In this document: positions 33,235 to 46,020 of the stretch, in pieces
How positions within the stretch are numbered: the first letter of the stretch is position 1
Layout of the letters: the number at the start of each line of letters is the position of its first letter
From: Orobanche coerulescens
Lineage: Eukaryota; Streptophyta; Magnoliopsida; Lamiales; Orobanchaceae
Direction: 5' to 3'
Length of the DNA stretch: 64,000 nucleotides
Assembly: GCA_033398695.1 (NCBI GenBank)
Contig: CM065805.1
Span: 167,625,787 to 167,689,786 of the forward strand
Position numbers and translations under genes: made by a program
Notes under the pieces: model-generated
The model's input: the letters and a program-made list of their open reading frames with translations, nothing else
Databases searched by the model: none
What the model was told of the DNA's origin: nothing

Positions 33235-36155
33235 CTCATTCTCGCGCCGCGCCACCAGCTTTGAAGTGAATCATTGCCTCGTTCTGGTAAATCGCTCTTC
33301 CTTCATATGAACGATCAAAGGCAAGTATCCAATCTTACGGATGGGTGACCCGATCTCCTCTTCTATGTTTTGATTTCATTTCGACTTGGAGAGGGAGCTT
33401 ACCTACTTCTAGCATCTTTGAAAATTTATCCACGCCTCCGCTAACGTTTTAAAATTTTTGAAGATGGCGGATTCCCGATGAGTCCGAAAAATATCTCATC
33501 GCTCATTCTTCCTCCAAAGGCTTCACTTCTTCGGCGGTTGGGTTGTGGTTGGTCGGCAGACGTATTTCCGAAGGTCTTTGGATAAGATTTTGCCAAGGGA
33601 CATTTGGGTCATGGAATTCGGTCTGAGCCCGAAATTCTAAAGCTTTGGGATTGAGGTGCTAGCTTGTTCAATTCGGCATGATATCGCTCTGAGCACCTCA
33701 AATTCCCTTTCTGTTGCGTCTTATTCTCCTTGCGCCTTCTCGTGCCTCTTCCCCCTTTTTGGCTTCATCAAGACTGTGCAGGATTTCAAGAGCGGCGTCC
33801 TGTTTGGTCTCGATGTTGTTTATTCTTTCAACAAGGGAGGAAAGAGTCTGCGACATTTCTTGAATGCTTTTGTCGTGCGCACGCAGCTTGAGAGTCGTTT
33901 CTCAATCATTGCACAGCGGTCTTGGCTTCAGAATTCTTGTCTTTGAAGCTTCCTCCTTCAAATAGCTTCTCTTGTTTATCTTCCATGATCTTCAAGGCTT
34001 GCTTGAAAACTTCGCGTAAGGATGAATGCCGACAACTCGAGATACTTCATGTTGAAGAGTGGTCATTTCTTCTACGGCAGAGGTGTGCATCCAATTCTGC
34101 CTTTTCAATGTAAGATAAAGTGTTAATCGCATCTTGGATAAATACACCAAGTCCAAGAGCTCGCAGGCGCTCTTTACGTGCAGCAGAGATAGGAGAGTCA
34201 GGCTGGGCGAAGTCTTCAGCACAGTTCAACCTCCTTACATTCACGGATGGACGTGAAGTAAGTTGGACATCCTTAGGTTCGTTACCGTCCTCGGATTCCA
34301 AGGTTGCAGGGGCGGGGGCAGCTTCTTGTGGTACGGCGACGCTGGTTCGGAAGCGTCTGTGGCGAAGGTTCTTGGCAGATATGGATGCGGGAGGGATGAA
34401 TCCTCCTGTTGGCTTGCGAGAATGGCTTCTTCGGTCGCAATGTGCTCGGGTGCCTGCTCCAAAATTTCTTGATCTTCCTCGACCGAGGGACCGATTCCTC
34501 CCAGTCGGGAATGTTCTCCTACGTGGCGAAGGTGGATTGGCTTGGTTAGAGGGTCCTTCGTCTTTTCCGGGTGGAGAGGCGTCTCGGCTTCACCTCTTCA
34601 CGGCTCATTCTCGACTGCTTGAAGAGCATCGTCGTCATCGTCCGAGTCGGCATCGTCGTCGCTTGGATTAATGGGAGAGTCCTCCGACTTCTTCTTTCCT
34701 TTTCTTCTCGCGTCGATTTGTGCAGCAGTGGCTTTCAATGAGGTCTTTGCAAGAGGCGTTGTCCCATCGTAGCAGGCCTCAATTTCGATTAGTCTACATT
34801 TCGGAGACGAATCGCTCTTCGTGGCTCCATTCGCTCCAATTGTACAAGATGTCGACGAGCTAGCCTATAGCCTTTCCATTGCAGAATCTTTCGTACGCTC
34901 GTTCAATTTGAACCGAAAGAAGTGTTTGATTTATGATTGAGTCGGGAGGGACTTGAATCACGCCTGAGACGCTGCTTTGAGGATTCCAGATGTGTATGGG
35001 ATCCTGCACTAAGATGGACTCCTGCAGGGATGGTGCCCGAAGGAAATTGATCCTGCACGGTGTGGGATCCCGTAGAGGAGAGGTAGCTTTTGGCTCGAAT
35101 GGGCAGCCGACGTGCTAACGTCTTGAATGTTGGCGCATGTCTCTATCCGTCGTAGCCGCCAAAGGCTCGGGATCTACTATCGATGCAAAGGAGACACCTC
35201 TTCCACAGGGGTGGGCCCCAGGGTTCTTCGGGGTGGGCCACGGGCGAGACATCCTCGGAGTGCTTGGTTTTGATTTTTGAGAGCCTCCGAGTCTCTTCTT
35301 GGACTTCTCACCACAGAGTGCTTCTTCGTGAGAACGCTTGCGCTTCTTCTTTGAGGATTCCATTTCGGGACCTTCACGGTTACATCTCCGGGGTTGTCGA
35401 AATAGGCATGTGCCTGGTTTGCGGATGGTTGGCATGCATGGTGCTCGTTATAAGCGATGGGCTTGACGCCTCCTAAATATATCCGTGAGCTATTTTTCTT
35501 GGCATCGGCGGATTGCATCACTCCGCACTTCGCCGATGTAGTTCAAGATTAAACCAAATGATTTCTTTTGGGTGGCGGGCTTGCACACCTCTTCTTGAAG
35601 TCGTTTCAAAATGATTTGGCACCAATTGACCTTTTCACAGTCAAAATAGCTACCATCATTCTGAACCTTAGATTCGTGCACATCTCGAACGCACCGGTTC
35701 GATTTTCAATGATTCTCGAAGTCATGCGATAAACGAAATAAAGAAGAAAATTTTTCTTGTGACAAGTGGTTGTCACCATGTCAACCACTTTGGACCTCGT
35801 AAAAGTCCATAAAACTTGGTAATCAGCTCTTGAGACCCGAACGTCTCAAGTGGTCCATGGTCGCCGTCGGCGGGCGACTGTAGATTTTCTCGAGTAGGTC
35901 GCTATTGATGCAGATTTGCACTCCTTGGATCAAGCGGTGATGTCGCAACATGTCCTCCCCTGGCTAGTGACAAAACGAACGGCGGCGTTGAGGTAGAATT
36001 CCTCAACCGGATGGGCGTCGTATTTGTCGGCGGTTTTGCTCCCGGCGATAAAGACCTTGTTGCTCAAGACGAGTAATAATATACTCCATTGGTTCGGTGT
36101 CGTTGATTTCGGAGATGATACGCTCGATGATGACAGTTTCGAGAAGATCCGCCAT
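33235..36155 (-). pseudogene. SIRE-type env-like region, broken
   Basis: An ATG at 36155 on the minus strand opens MADLLETVIIERIISEIND and continues, after a frameshift near 36090, as KVFIAGSKTADKYDAHPVEE. Further recognisable pieces are VDMVTTTCHKKNFLLYFVYR (near 35780), SFGLILNYIGEVRSDAIRRC (near 35560), a Lys/Arg-rich part (35115-35435) and a predicted coiled coil containing VERINNIETKQDAA near 33820. It ends at a TGA near 33236. The position between RNaseH and the 3' LTR matches the extra env-like ORF of SIRE elements. No signal peptide or clear membrane segment can be read because the frame is broken many times. The function in these plant elements is not established. Confidence 0.7.
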
Positions 36156-36970
36156 CAATGATGTGGAGGTTTTCTTCGTAATGGGGAAGAAGATTGACTA
36201 GCTATGGATGTTTTCTTAAAACGAAGGCGGAAGAAAACAAGAGAAATTTGCAGTGATTATGCGGAAAATATGTAGTCGCTTGCTTGAGATCTCTTGTAAT
36301 TGCGTAAAGCGTAAAGAGTCTCTAATGGCGTATCTGATCCTTTTATACTGGGCGGCGAAATAGGGTTTTGCAGAGTACGAATGGTCGATTTTAAGGGATG
36401 GGAACCGGTTTTGAAATCGACGGCCGGGATGGATTTAGTGTAACTGCACGCTAATCCATTAAAAGGTTTTAAAATACAATGGTCCCACTTCGACATAGGT
36501 TGATTACCCTAAATGCCTAAAACGGCGGTTTAAAAATAATAAACAATTTAAAAACATCGCGGCTTTTGAGATTCAGTTGTCCAGATGTCGTGTAAGGCAT
36601 TTAATGAACATGACGTTTGACATAAAAACAGGGCACGTGGACAAAAAATTATTTTTAAAAAGGAAATAATATTATATTACATACTGAATCAAAATCCTAT
36701 AGTATGTGCTGTTCTCCGCGTCGATACAGCGTTCCCCCTTAAAAAGGTACTAATATGTTTTGAATTCCATACAGCAATATTTGGATTAATGCTGTATTCA
36801 TGGGTCCTACAGTATTCCCCCTTAATTATTGCACACATCAGCTGTAGGATTCATATGCCTTCGTTCGCTACGATCGTATTGTTGTTTCGAGTGTACAGAT
36901 AATTAATGTTGAATCAGTATTCACGGGTCTTACAAAGATTCCCCTCAATTGTTGAGTAAAAACAAGAAAT
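36156..36970 (-). other. Spacer between pol and env-like region
   Basis: No supported ORF. It is AT-rich, with repeated CAGTATTCCCCCTTAATT/ACAGCGTTCCCCCTTAAAA-type words (36725, 36818, 36935). On the minus strand these are purine-rich AAGGGGGAA tracts, possibly internal polypurine-like sites. Confidence 0.5.
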
Positions 36971-39900
36971 TTACTTACAGGAGTCCGCCGTAGTATCCCC
37001 ACTTGTTCTTAGCATGTTGAATCTTGCCGTGTCGAGAGGCTTGGTGAAAATGTCGGCCACCGGATGTCCGTATGAACCTTTTCCGGCGAACATCCTTGTT
37101 CTCGACATGATTTCGATAAAATGATGCTTCATGTTGATATGCTTAGTGCGCGAGTGCAAACAGATTGTGCGTGATTGCAATTGCACTCGTGCTATCACAC
37201 ATGATGGAGTCTCTCTAGCATCGATTCCATAATCGACGCTTGTTGCCGCATCCAAAGGATTCGCATACGGCAGCCTACCAAAGCAGATAGTACTGATTCA
37301 CCGTGGAAAGAGAATTTGCCAATTGCTTCTTACCGAACCAAGATACGAGTCTAGGTCCGAGAAAGTGACAAGTTCCGCTTGTACTCTTCCTATCTAGCTT
37401 GCACCTCCGAGATCTCGAGTCGTCAGATCCAACTAAATCGAATCCGCCTTCCTTAGGATACCACATCCCGCATCGATCGCCTTTAACGTATTTCGTGATT
37501 CGCTTAGCTTTATTGAAGTGTGATTCCTTAGGTGCAACTTGGTATCTCGCACACACTCCAACAAAGAATCGATATCGGGCTCGCTAGCCGTTAGGTACAG
37601 GAGCGAACCGATGAGCTTCTGTAGAGTGATTGGTCACCGGCTTTCGGCTTCATCAAGACTAATTTGCACGGAAGTGCTCATGGGGTTAGCGAAGATTTGG
37701 AATTGTTCATTCCAAATTTGTTGAGAAGCTCCTTGCCGTATTTCTCTGGTTGATGAATATACCAGTAGGCAATCGCTTTACCTGCAAACCTAGGAAATAA
37801 CTAAGTTCCCCATCATACTCATTTCAAATTTGCTTTGCATGAGATGTGAGAACCTTTAACATAGAGCAAGGTTAGTTGAACCAAAAATAATATCATCGAC
37901 ATAGATTTGTACCATTAGAAGGTCATCACCTTCCCGTATCTTGAACAAGGTTTTGTCTACAGACCTTTCTCAAATCCGTTGTTGGTTAGATACTGGGACA
38001 AGGTTTCGTACTGTGCTCTAGGGGCTTGTTTAAGTCCGTACAGGCTTTCCTTAGCCTCGTAAACTAGATCGATACCGTCTGTGTTGGCAAACCCCGGTGG
38101 TTGTTCAACATAAACTTCTTCGTAAGCTCTCCATTCAGAAAGCACTCTTGACGTCCATTTGGTATACGATAAAACTCTTATGGGCGGCAAAGGCTAAAAA
38201 TATCCTAATGGCTTCTAGTCTCGCTACAGGCGAAGGTTTCATCATAGTCGATTCCTTCTTCCCGACAATAACCTTGTGCTACTAGTCTGGATTTGTTCCT
38301 TATGATAAGTCCATTTCCATCCTTTTTGTTTCGAAATACCCATTTGGTTCCTATAACCGATTGGTGTGTCGGCCTGGGTACAAGATACCATACATTGTTT
38401 CTTTCAAACCGTTAAGCTCTTCTTCCATAGATGTTATCCAATGAGAGTTGTTAAGAGCGTCTATGGTCGAAACAGTTCTGATCGGGCTAAGAATACAACG
38501 ATAGTGCACATATTGAGTCTCCTAAGTTCGTATTGAGATTTCCATTCAGAAACCGTGAGACTTCAAAGATTAGATTCTTCTTGTGCACAAAGTACATTTC
38601 TTTGTGTACTGTATTCTCCTACGAGTAGAAACACCGCATTAATGTTTCCAATGATCAGCTCTTGGGTGATCTCTCAACCATCTTCGGTCGGGTTCTAGTT
38701 CAGATCCCGCATCAGACGAAGTTTCGTGGGTACAGGCTTGTACAATACGCCTTCATCCACATCGATTCTTACAGCTGCGGGGTTGATTTCTAAATCAACT
38801 ACAGGTTCTATGAGTGTAGGTGGATCTAAGATAGATAGATGGTGAATTTCCTGAGTGATATCATCTACTCCTGTAGGGTCATGGTGTGGTTCGTCGAACA
38901 CTACATGAACTGATTCCTCGATCGTTAGCCTCCTTTTATTAAAGATTCTGAAAGCTTTGCTGACGGAGGAGTATCCTACGAATATTCCTTCATCTGATTT
39001 TTCATCAAAGGTTCTAAGTTGGTCCTTCCCATTGTTCAAAACATAACACCTGCATCCAAAAATGTGAAAATACGAAACTAATGGAGTTTTGTTATTCCAT
39101 ACCTCGTAAGTCGCTTTGTTGTGGTGCTTGTTGACGATACAATGGTTTTGAGTGTAGCACGCCGTATTGGTTGCTTCACCCTGAAACGCTGTGGCAATTT
39201 GCTTGCGGCAATCATTGTCCTTGTTGCTTCTTTCAACGCCCTATTCTTTCGCTCGGCAACACCATTTTGTTGAGGTATACGGGCGGTGAGTATTCGTCCG
39301 TATTCCATTCTCCGAACAAGATTGCTCTATAAAGCGGTTAGTAAATTCAAGACCTCTGTCGGAACGAATGCACACGATACTCGATGCTTTTTCATTCGCA
39401 ACTTTCTCAGAGCTCGGGCGGCACAGATGTTGTTTCCTTCTTCTTGCTAAGAAAGATCGTCCAAGCATACCCGGAATAATCATCAACAACAACCATGCAA
39501 TATTTCTTACCTCCCAAACTTACTCGGGTCTACAGGACCGTAGAGATCCATGTGTAGCATTTCCAACACTCTTTGGGTTGAAAGGTAGGATTTGCTTTTC
39601 GTGGTTGACTTGATTTGCTTGCCTTTCGGCATGGTCCGCAGACGCCGTCCTTCTTGAATGACACATCCGCAAACCTCTAACCATACCTGTCTTGAAAGCT
39701 TGTTGATCGTCTTGAAGTTGACGTGAGACATCCTCTTGTGCCATAGCCACTAAGATCTGCAGTGCCTTTGGCAACAAAACATGGAATTGAGGAGCTCATA
39801 GGCTTCGATCAAGAATGTACATATTACCCGATCTCGCTTCCTGTAAGCACAACTTCCTTGGTTTGGGTGTTCTTGACTCTACAAATGATCTATATAGAAT

Positions 39901-40130
39901 TTCACCGAGAACCGTTTATCACAGAATCGGCTAATACTAAGTAGATTATACCGTAAGCCTTCAACATATGCAACATCGGTGACCTTGAATTTCCCGACAA
40001 GTAGGTTTCCTTTCCTCTTGTTCTTCCTTTAGACTTATCACCGAAGCGAACTTTCGGACCGCGACCTTCTACAAAATCGATAGCTTGCTCCTGTCTCCAG
40101 TCATGTGACGAGAGCATCCACTATCGAAGT
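36971..40130 (-). pseudogene. pol: SIRE-like pol: protease, integrase, RT, RNaseH
   Basis: Reading on the minus strand from 40130, recognisable pieces appear in this order. First come the protease flank (VEGRGPKVRFGDKSKGR) and the pre-integrase region (MSHVNFKTINKLSRQ, DLYGPVDPSKFG). Integrase follows (IRSDRGLEFTNRFIEQ with its catalytic Asp, then PQQNGVAERKNRALKEATRT with the catalytic Glu) and its C-terminal part (SDEGIFVGYSSVSKAFRIFN). The RT has LYGLKQAPRAQYETLSQYL, and its active-site words YVDD are readable at 37892-37903. RNaseH (SRTKHINMKHHFIEIM, VADIFTKPLD) ends at 36971. Frameshifts occur every few hundred bases. The missing bases are often single, so some may be assembly errors. 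Confidence 0.88.
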
Positions 40131-42418
40131 ACTGTATCCTCCTCTAGAATGTCCCGTAACAAAGAAATTAGGTAGATTTAGGTCCCCTTTGATTTTTGGG
40201 TCCATATATGTTAGTTCCTTTAGGTACCCATTTTCCGACAGAATTGGTTTACTATAGGATGTACTCAGACAAGATTGCGGTATCTACGGGGCATATCCGT
40301 AGTTGTTATAATCACGATAATTATTATGCATGTAAAATTCGTGGTTATTATTATTATTCTAGACGAGTGCCGTCTAGGAGGTGGAGCCATTTTCTTAGGC
40401 CTAACGACTTGTCTTCCGGGTCTCCACTGGATTCCCAATGCCGTTGTTGATACCGAATCGCATCTGCCGTCTTGAGGGATAACGGGGCTCTGTATCCAAT
40501 ACCTAGGCGCACTGCATCGAGTGTCTTGTTGTGCGGGCCTTTGCGGTTGATACCGTCTTCTTTACGAATGACTGTCGGCTTTGATGATATGCTTGTGGAG
40601 CATGCCGTAGATTACGCCTTCGAGTGGTTGATGGTTCCACTGTCTCGAATAGTAGAGTTGAGGGGCGGAATTGCGGCTTTCGGTTTCTCGGTACAGCGGG
40701 TTCCTTTATGGGACTAAGAGTATCTTCGATTCAGAATGTGTTCCACACTCTTGACGAACACAAGACTAGTTTTACCTTTATTCGAACATGAGCCGTATCC
40801 TAAGCCACTTTTATCATGAGCATGTTGCCCAGGTGCTCTAATTTCTTCCATTCTTTTGGACGATTTTTCAAAAGACTTGAGAATGGTCTCAAGTTCGCTT
40901 TCGCTTCTCGAGAGTTGTAATTTTGGTTTGTAGTAGAGCCAAATCATTTGTCTTGCTCTCATTATGGGTTTTAATCGCATTTAGTTCATGAGCAAGTTGA
41001 TGATTGCTCTCCATGAGTTTTTCAAAATCGACCTTGCTGGTTTCACAATCAAGAGACATATTTTCATAGTTTATTTTCAAAGAAGTCATTTTCATCTTTC
41101 AACTCTAGATTTGTTAATTGAAGTCAGATATTCTCGCTTTTAAAGTCTCATGGGCTTTTTGAAGGTTTATGAATTCATTCATCATATTTCCGAAAGTATG
41201 AGATGCATTAGGTGGAATAACTGAGGTTGAACTTACCTCATCGTCGCTGTCTTCACCTTCTGAACATCTTTGGCCATAAAGCACATGTATGCTTTATCAT
41301 CGAACTCATGGTCAGATGAATCACTTTCGATGACCACCAAGACATTCTACCGATTTTGATGGTGTGGGGAGGCTTCTGATTCTCCAATCAGGGCCTTGAG
41401 CTTGTCTTTCCAAGCACGTCTTCTTTCATCTCTCTCTTGTTGCTCGGCCTCAGGCAATCTTTGGACTTTGGGATGAGGACATTTGTTTGCATAATGGCCT
41501 GGTTTCCTGCAGTTATAGCATAGGTTAGCATCACTAGATGATGTTTCGGTACTTACCTTGTTGACAGGTTTGGGCCTGTAGGGAGTCTTTCCAGACTGTT
41601 TGATGAACTTTTTGAATTTATGCATTAGAAGCGCCATTTCATCTTGTGACAGGATGTCGTCATCCGCCGCTCTTGTGACCGGGCTTCGACGAGCTAGGCA
41701 TCTTTGTGTCGACGGTTCGATACGAATGAGAGTCGTGACTTTTGAAGGAGATTCTTCGCTTTCTCTTCTCACAATGTCATACTCAAACGCTTTAAGGTCG
41801 AGAAGAGATCAAAAGTGGATATTTCATTAAGATTACGGGATACACGCATAGTTGTGGTCTTAATGTCCCATCGGGCCGAGAGATCCAAAATTTTTAAGTT
41901 CTTCTCCTTTTGGGTGTAAATCTTGCCCAACGCTTCAAGTTCACCAACAATACCAAGAACTGAGGTCAAGTTCCTCAAGTGTTTCCGTTGGTTTCATTTC
42001 AAAAGATTCAAATTCTTTGAGTAAGTTTTGAAATCTTGTTTTCTTTTGAGAGCCTGGTTCCCTCACAAATTAACTTGAGTTTATCCCAGATTTCTTTGGG
42101 TGTTTTGCGACTCTTTACCTTTGAGAACGTGCCTTTGTCAAGAGTGACAAATAACGCGTTCTTAGCCACGTTGTCGAGATTGGCTCGCTTCCTTTCATCG
42201 GTTGTCCATTGCTCGCGTTCTTTCTCGAGCATTTCAAAGATGGGCTTGGCCCTCAATCCTGCGGCTGGATTGACCTTCATGATCTTGATCGGACCATCCT
42301 GTATAACAAAAATCATCTCTTCGTGCATTGCTGCAAGATGAGCTTCCATTCTAATTCTCCAGTCGTCAAATTCGTTAATAGAGAACATAGGGACTTTGTT
42401 AATCATAGAAGTATCCAT
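40131..42418 (-). pseudogene. gag: SIRE-like gag with coiled coil and zinc knuckle
   Basis: The ATG at 42418 on the minus strand opens MDTSMINKVPMFSINEFDDW and is followed by WRIRMEAHLAAMHEE and IWDKLKLICEGT, typical of copia gag. After a frame change comes a linker, then the zinc knuckle CYNCRKPGHYANKC near 41485-41530, and then a long helical part with heptad-like spacing (40714-41095, FEKLMESNHQLAHELNAIKT). A gag this long with a coiled coil after the knuckle is characteristic of SIRE elements. Several frameshifts make it inactive. Bases 40131-40700 hold the gag-protease linker without a clear motif. Confidence 0.85.
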
Positions 42419-42507
42419 ACTGATAATATAGGAATGAAAGAAACTGTTTTGAAGATAAGTGATTTGAATCTGATTCGGTTGAAAAGAAATACGACTGATT
42501 CTTTTTA

Positions 42508-42529
42508 GAATCAACCGCTACGATACCAC
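42508..42529 (-). other. Primer-binding site of the SIRE-like element
   Basis: On the minus strand, TGGTATCGTAGCGGTTGA starts about two bases inside the 5' LTR boundary at 42531. The first seven bases match the iMet-tRNA complement. Confidence 0.75.
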
Positions 42530-42530
42530 T

Positions 42531-43619
42531 TGTTGGCCACTTAAGTATACTGGATACAGTTTGGAAAATCGTTTAAACAACAAATTGTATGGAATCTAAA
42601 TCTGAGTGCGTAGCGGAAGTCTTGGATACAGTTAGTTGCCGTGGATACAGCAACGACATATTAGGTGTATACTTAATATATCACAGTTATTTCAAACAGT
42701 AAAAGCAGAAGGTAAATAACACAGTAATTTAAGTGGTTCGAGGTAAACCCCTCTACGTCCACTGGTCCTCCACACAGAGTAAAGTTTATTATATAATTAC
42801 ACGCACACAACTACGTAATTATAAACAAACCTATCCTTGTATCGTTCACACAGATTGATACAAAGAATGTCGCTTTCAACCGTTCACACAGATTGGTTAA
42901 AGCTTCCTTCTTGACTAGCTTCTTCACACACGCCCAAAGCTTCGTCCTTATTCGTCCCACACAGTCGAATAACTTGTTGAGTTCACACAGAGCTCGGTTT
43001 TTACACGAGGTAAAAGGTAGGTAACTGGTAAGAACAATGACTTTGAATATCAAGATCTTGAGCTGATGATAGCTGTTCTTGATGTTGAGCACTGTATATC
43101 TCTTTCGTTCTAACTAGCAGTATGCTTTGGAGATATGTTTGCTCAGATGATAACTTTGATAGCTTGAGTATTAGGTTACTTGGGTTCGTTCAGTTGTCTG
43201 GTTGGTTGGTTGGTGGTTGATCTTCAATGTCTTCAAGGATATATATAGCCTCTGAAGAAAGTATCCGTTGAGATGTCCGTTTGAATAAGATTTCCTTCAA
43301 CGGGAATATGACATGATCCGGATTTCGCGGGATTCTGAAGATTCGAGACCGATGATTTAAATACTTTATCCTTGAGTATTTAAATACTTCTTTGTTCAAC
43401 GGGACTTGACTTGTGTTCTTTCTTGTCATTTTGTGAACTGTATGGAAGATGACTGTATTTAGAGCATCGAGACAGTTTCCATACTTGATCTTTTACAAGT
43501 CTTCTTGCTGTACTGACGAGCTTCACTGATGCTGATTCGAGGCAGGTTTTCGATATAGGATAAAGCCTTGAAGCCTCGATACAGTTTCCTTACTGTATAT
43601 TTGGCATATATGTCAAAAC
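42531..43619 (-). mobile_element. 5' LTR of the SIRE-like element, larger part
   Basis: This matches the 3' LTR from TGTTGGCCACTTAAG to ATATGTCAAAAC, then is interrupted by the chromovirus at 43620 with target duplication AAAAC (43615-43619 and 49271-49275). The LTR resumes at 49276 and ends at 49355. Confidence 0.92.
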
Positions 43620-45982
43620 TGTAACACCCCAAACTAGGCGGATATTACAGTGCCGTGGACCCCCGACTGGGACCCACCAGGCGAATGAAGATGAATGAAT
43701 TACATAGGTAAATGTAGTACCGAACCACATTACAACATCAATTACTCCGATGAGGAGTTTTATACAACACACCCAGGATAAAAATAGAATACATGTGTAT
43801 TTTATGTGACGATAAAATACACAACACTGAATGAAATGAGCATTCAAACGGAATGTATGCAGCGGAATAAATAAAGGAAACATAAATGACTGAATAAATG
43901 ATCAACAGCATCGGGGCCCCTACTAGTATCACTGACTCCTCGCCACCGTGCTCTCCCGTGCTTTAGCCTTGCCATGACTAAAAACAATATCCCCGACGGG
44001 CCGCCATACGTAACAACAATCCTCAAGGGTTGAAAATACACAATCATGATATATCCGAAATTATGAATTATTCAGCCGAAACATACGCAATCAAACATGC
44101 TATATGAATCGACTAATCAAGACGGCTCAAAGGAATGGCGCCACACTACGTCCGGGATGGAAATGTGTCCGTGCACAAGCCACCAACGATCAAACACGCG
44201 TGGTCTTGTACCTAATCGCCTCACGAGCAATCGACTGTGCACACCCAATGTGAGGCCACCAACCAACACACGACTATAATGTGCCCGACATGAAAATCCT
44301 ACACATACCAACGCACGCCAAGATGACCCTAATGCCACAATATGACAAAAGTGACAATGAAAATGAATAATGACTCACCAAGATTGAATGATGGTGAAAT
44401 GAATGATAGCTCAATGAAATGATCGGAACCGCTGCTCCTTATGACTGAGGTGATTAATTGACAATGACGAGTTTTGATACGATTAATACAATGATGAATG
44501 AGTTATGATTATGAATGAACAACGACAAAAGGAATGAATATCCTTTTAACCGAGTAAGAATTAACTTACTCAATACCGATGATGAATGTCCGTCCACGAA
44601 CAACGTCCTAAATGAAATATCGGTCGCTCGAACAACCTTGAATAACACAATTACCAATAATCCGATCATTACGCAAATCAAAAACGATCATAATCGACTC
44701 AAACATCGACACAACAATATCCGAGCTCGAATGAATCGAAACCAACTCCAAGATGAGTATTTCAAACCATCAAAACACTTTCAAGGATATCAATAATCCA
44801 TTAGGAATCCATAACTCATGATTACAACAACATCAATCGGAAAATCCCCAATTAACGAAGTCAACCCCAAGGGTTCTTGAAATAATTCGAAAATAACCAT
44901 TAAATCCGTAGGAATATGTTTATACAAGTTAGATAATCCATAACTAACATATTCCAATGATAATCCAAGCTTACGAAGAAATCGGAAGGAAAACCCCAAA
45001 AATCAAATTCTAGATCCAAGAGATTAATACCTTTGATTCGATGTGATGAAGATGATGAAATAATGATCAATCGAAAGATGAGCTTGAAGATGATGATTGA
45101 TGATTACACCTCGAAGAATCCTCTCGAATCGCTCGAAATCGCCCAAAACTACCGAAGGAATGAAATGAGATGAAAATGACGAACTCGACTAAACTGCCCA
45201 ATTTATACTCGGTCCGAGGTTAGCGTGCGCTAGCCTTGTGCATAGCGTGCGCTAACGAGTAATTTGGGTAGTCCGGTACCTTGTCCGAACACGGTAGCGC
45301 GCGCTACGTACCTATTTGTAGCGTGCGCTACGGCCATACTACTAGCGTGCGCTAATATCCATTGTTAGTGTGCGCTAGCGAAATATTTGACGCCCAGTAC
45401 TGGAGTCCAGAAAACTGTCTGACCTCTGATCTGACCCCGATAGCGTGCACTACAACCATTGTTTAGCGTGCGCTAATATATCGGTTGCGTACGCTAACAA
45501 CAATGCATAGCGTGCGCTATGAAATAATCGATGCGATCCGGTAGCCCGGACTCAACGATCCGTCCCTAGCGCGCTACACCTCATATTAGCGTGCGCTACT
45601 TCAACCCACTAGCGCGCTACTTACCATTCGTAGCGTGCGCTACTTATAACTCACTGCGGTCGGTACCTTACGGCTGTGGTAACCTTAGCGTGCGCTAAGG
45701 CTGAGTGGTAGCGTGCGCTATTTATACCCAATTAGCATACGCTAAAAGGAGTATGTAGCGTGCGCTACTCCTCACGCACAGCTCGCAACGAAAATGACAA
45801 TGATGATAAACATGGCACGAAACTCCAATCAGATTAGTGATGAATGACGATTGATACACGATACAATTACTCTGAATGATGAATACCATGACTGAATATG
45901 AGTGACAAATGATCAATAATGAATGAAATTACTGAGTATCAATTACTGAATGATAATTACTGAATTACAACTGGGTATTACA
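43620..45982 (-). mobile_element. 3' LTR of the deleted chromovirus
   Basis: 2363 bp. The minus strand begins TGTAATACCCAGTTG and ends CTAGTTTGGGGTGTTACA. U3 has a palindrome array (45221-45767) followed by GAGTATAAAT (45201-45210), the TATA word. Its R-U5 part is homologous to the LTR at 23-2446. A poly-C/G run and TTTTAAGG (45983-46000) form the polypurine tract. Confidence 0.9.
45201..45767 (-). promoter_or_regulatory. Array of about 18 TAGCGTGCGCTA near-palindromes
   Basis: Copies of TAGCGTGCGCTA and variants lie in U3 (45221, 45243, 45297, 45320, 45345, 45366, 45441, 45461, 45506, 45583, 45630, 45684, 45708, 45732, 45756 and others), just upstream (minus strand) of the TATA word. Two copies near 45568 and 45610 are shortened to TAGCGCGCTA, losing exactly the two central bases. 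A further truncated piece of the array lies at 48958-49042. Confidence 0.82.
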
Positions 45983-46020
45983 TACACCCCCCCTTAAAAG
46001 AGTTTCGTCCCTGAAACTAA

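Noticed and set aside
33235..36155. Endogenous virus with a true envelope gene
   Set aside because: Gene order and gag/pol motifs are SIRE-type Ty1/copia; the env-like region has no readable signal peptide, fusion peptide or membrane anchor.
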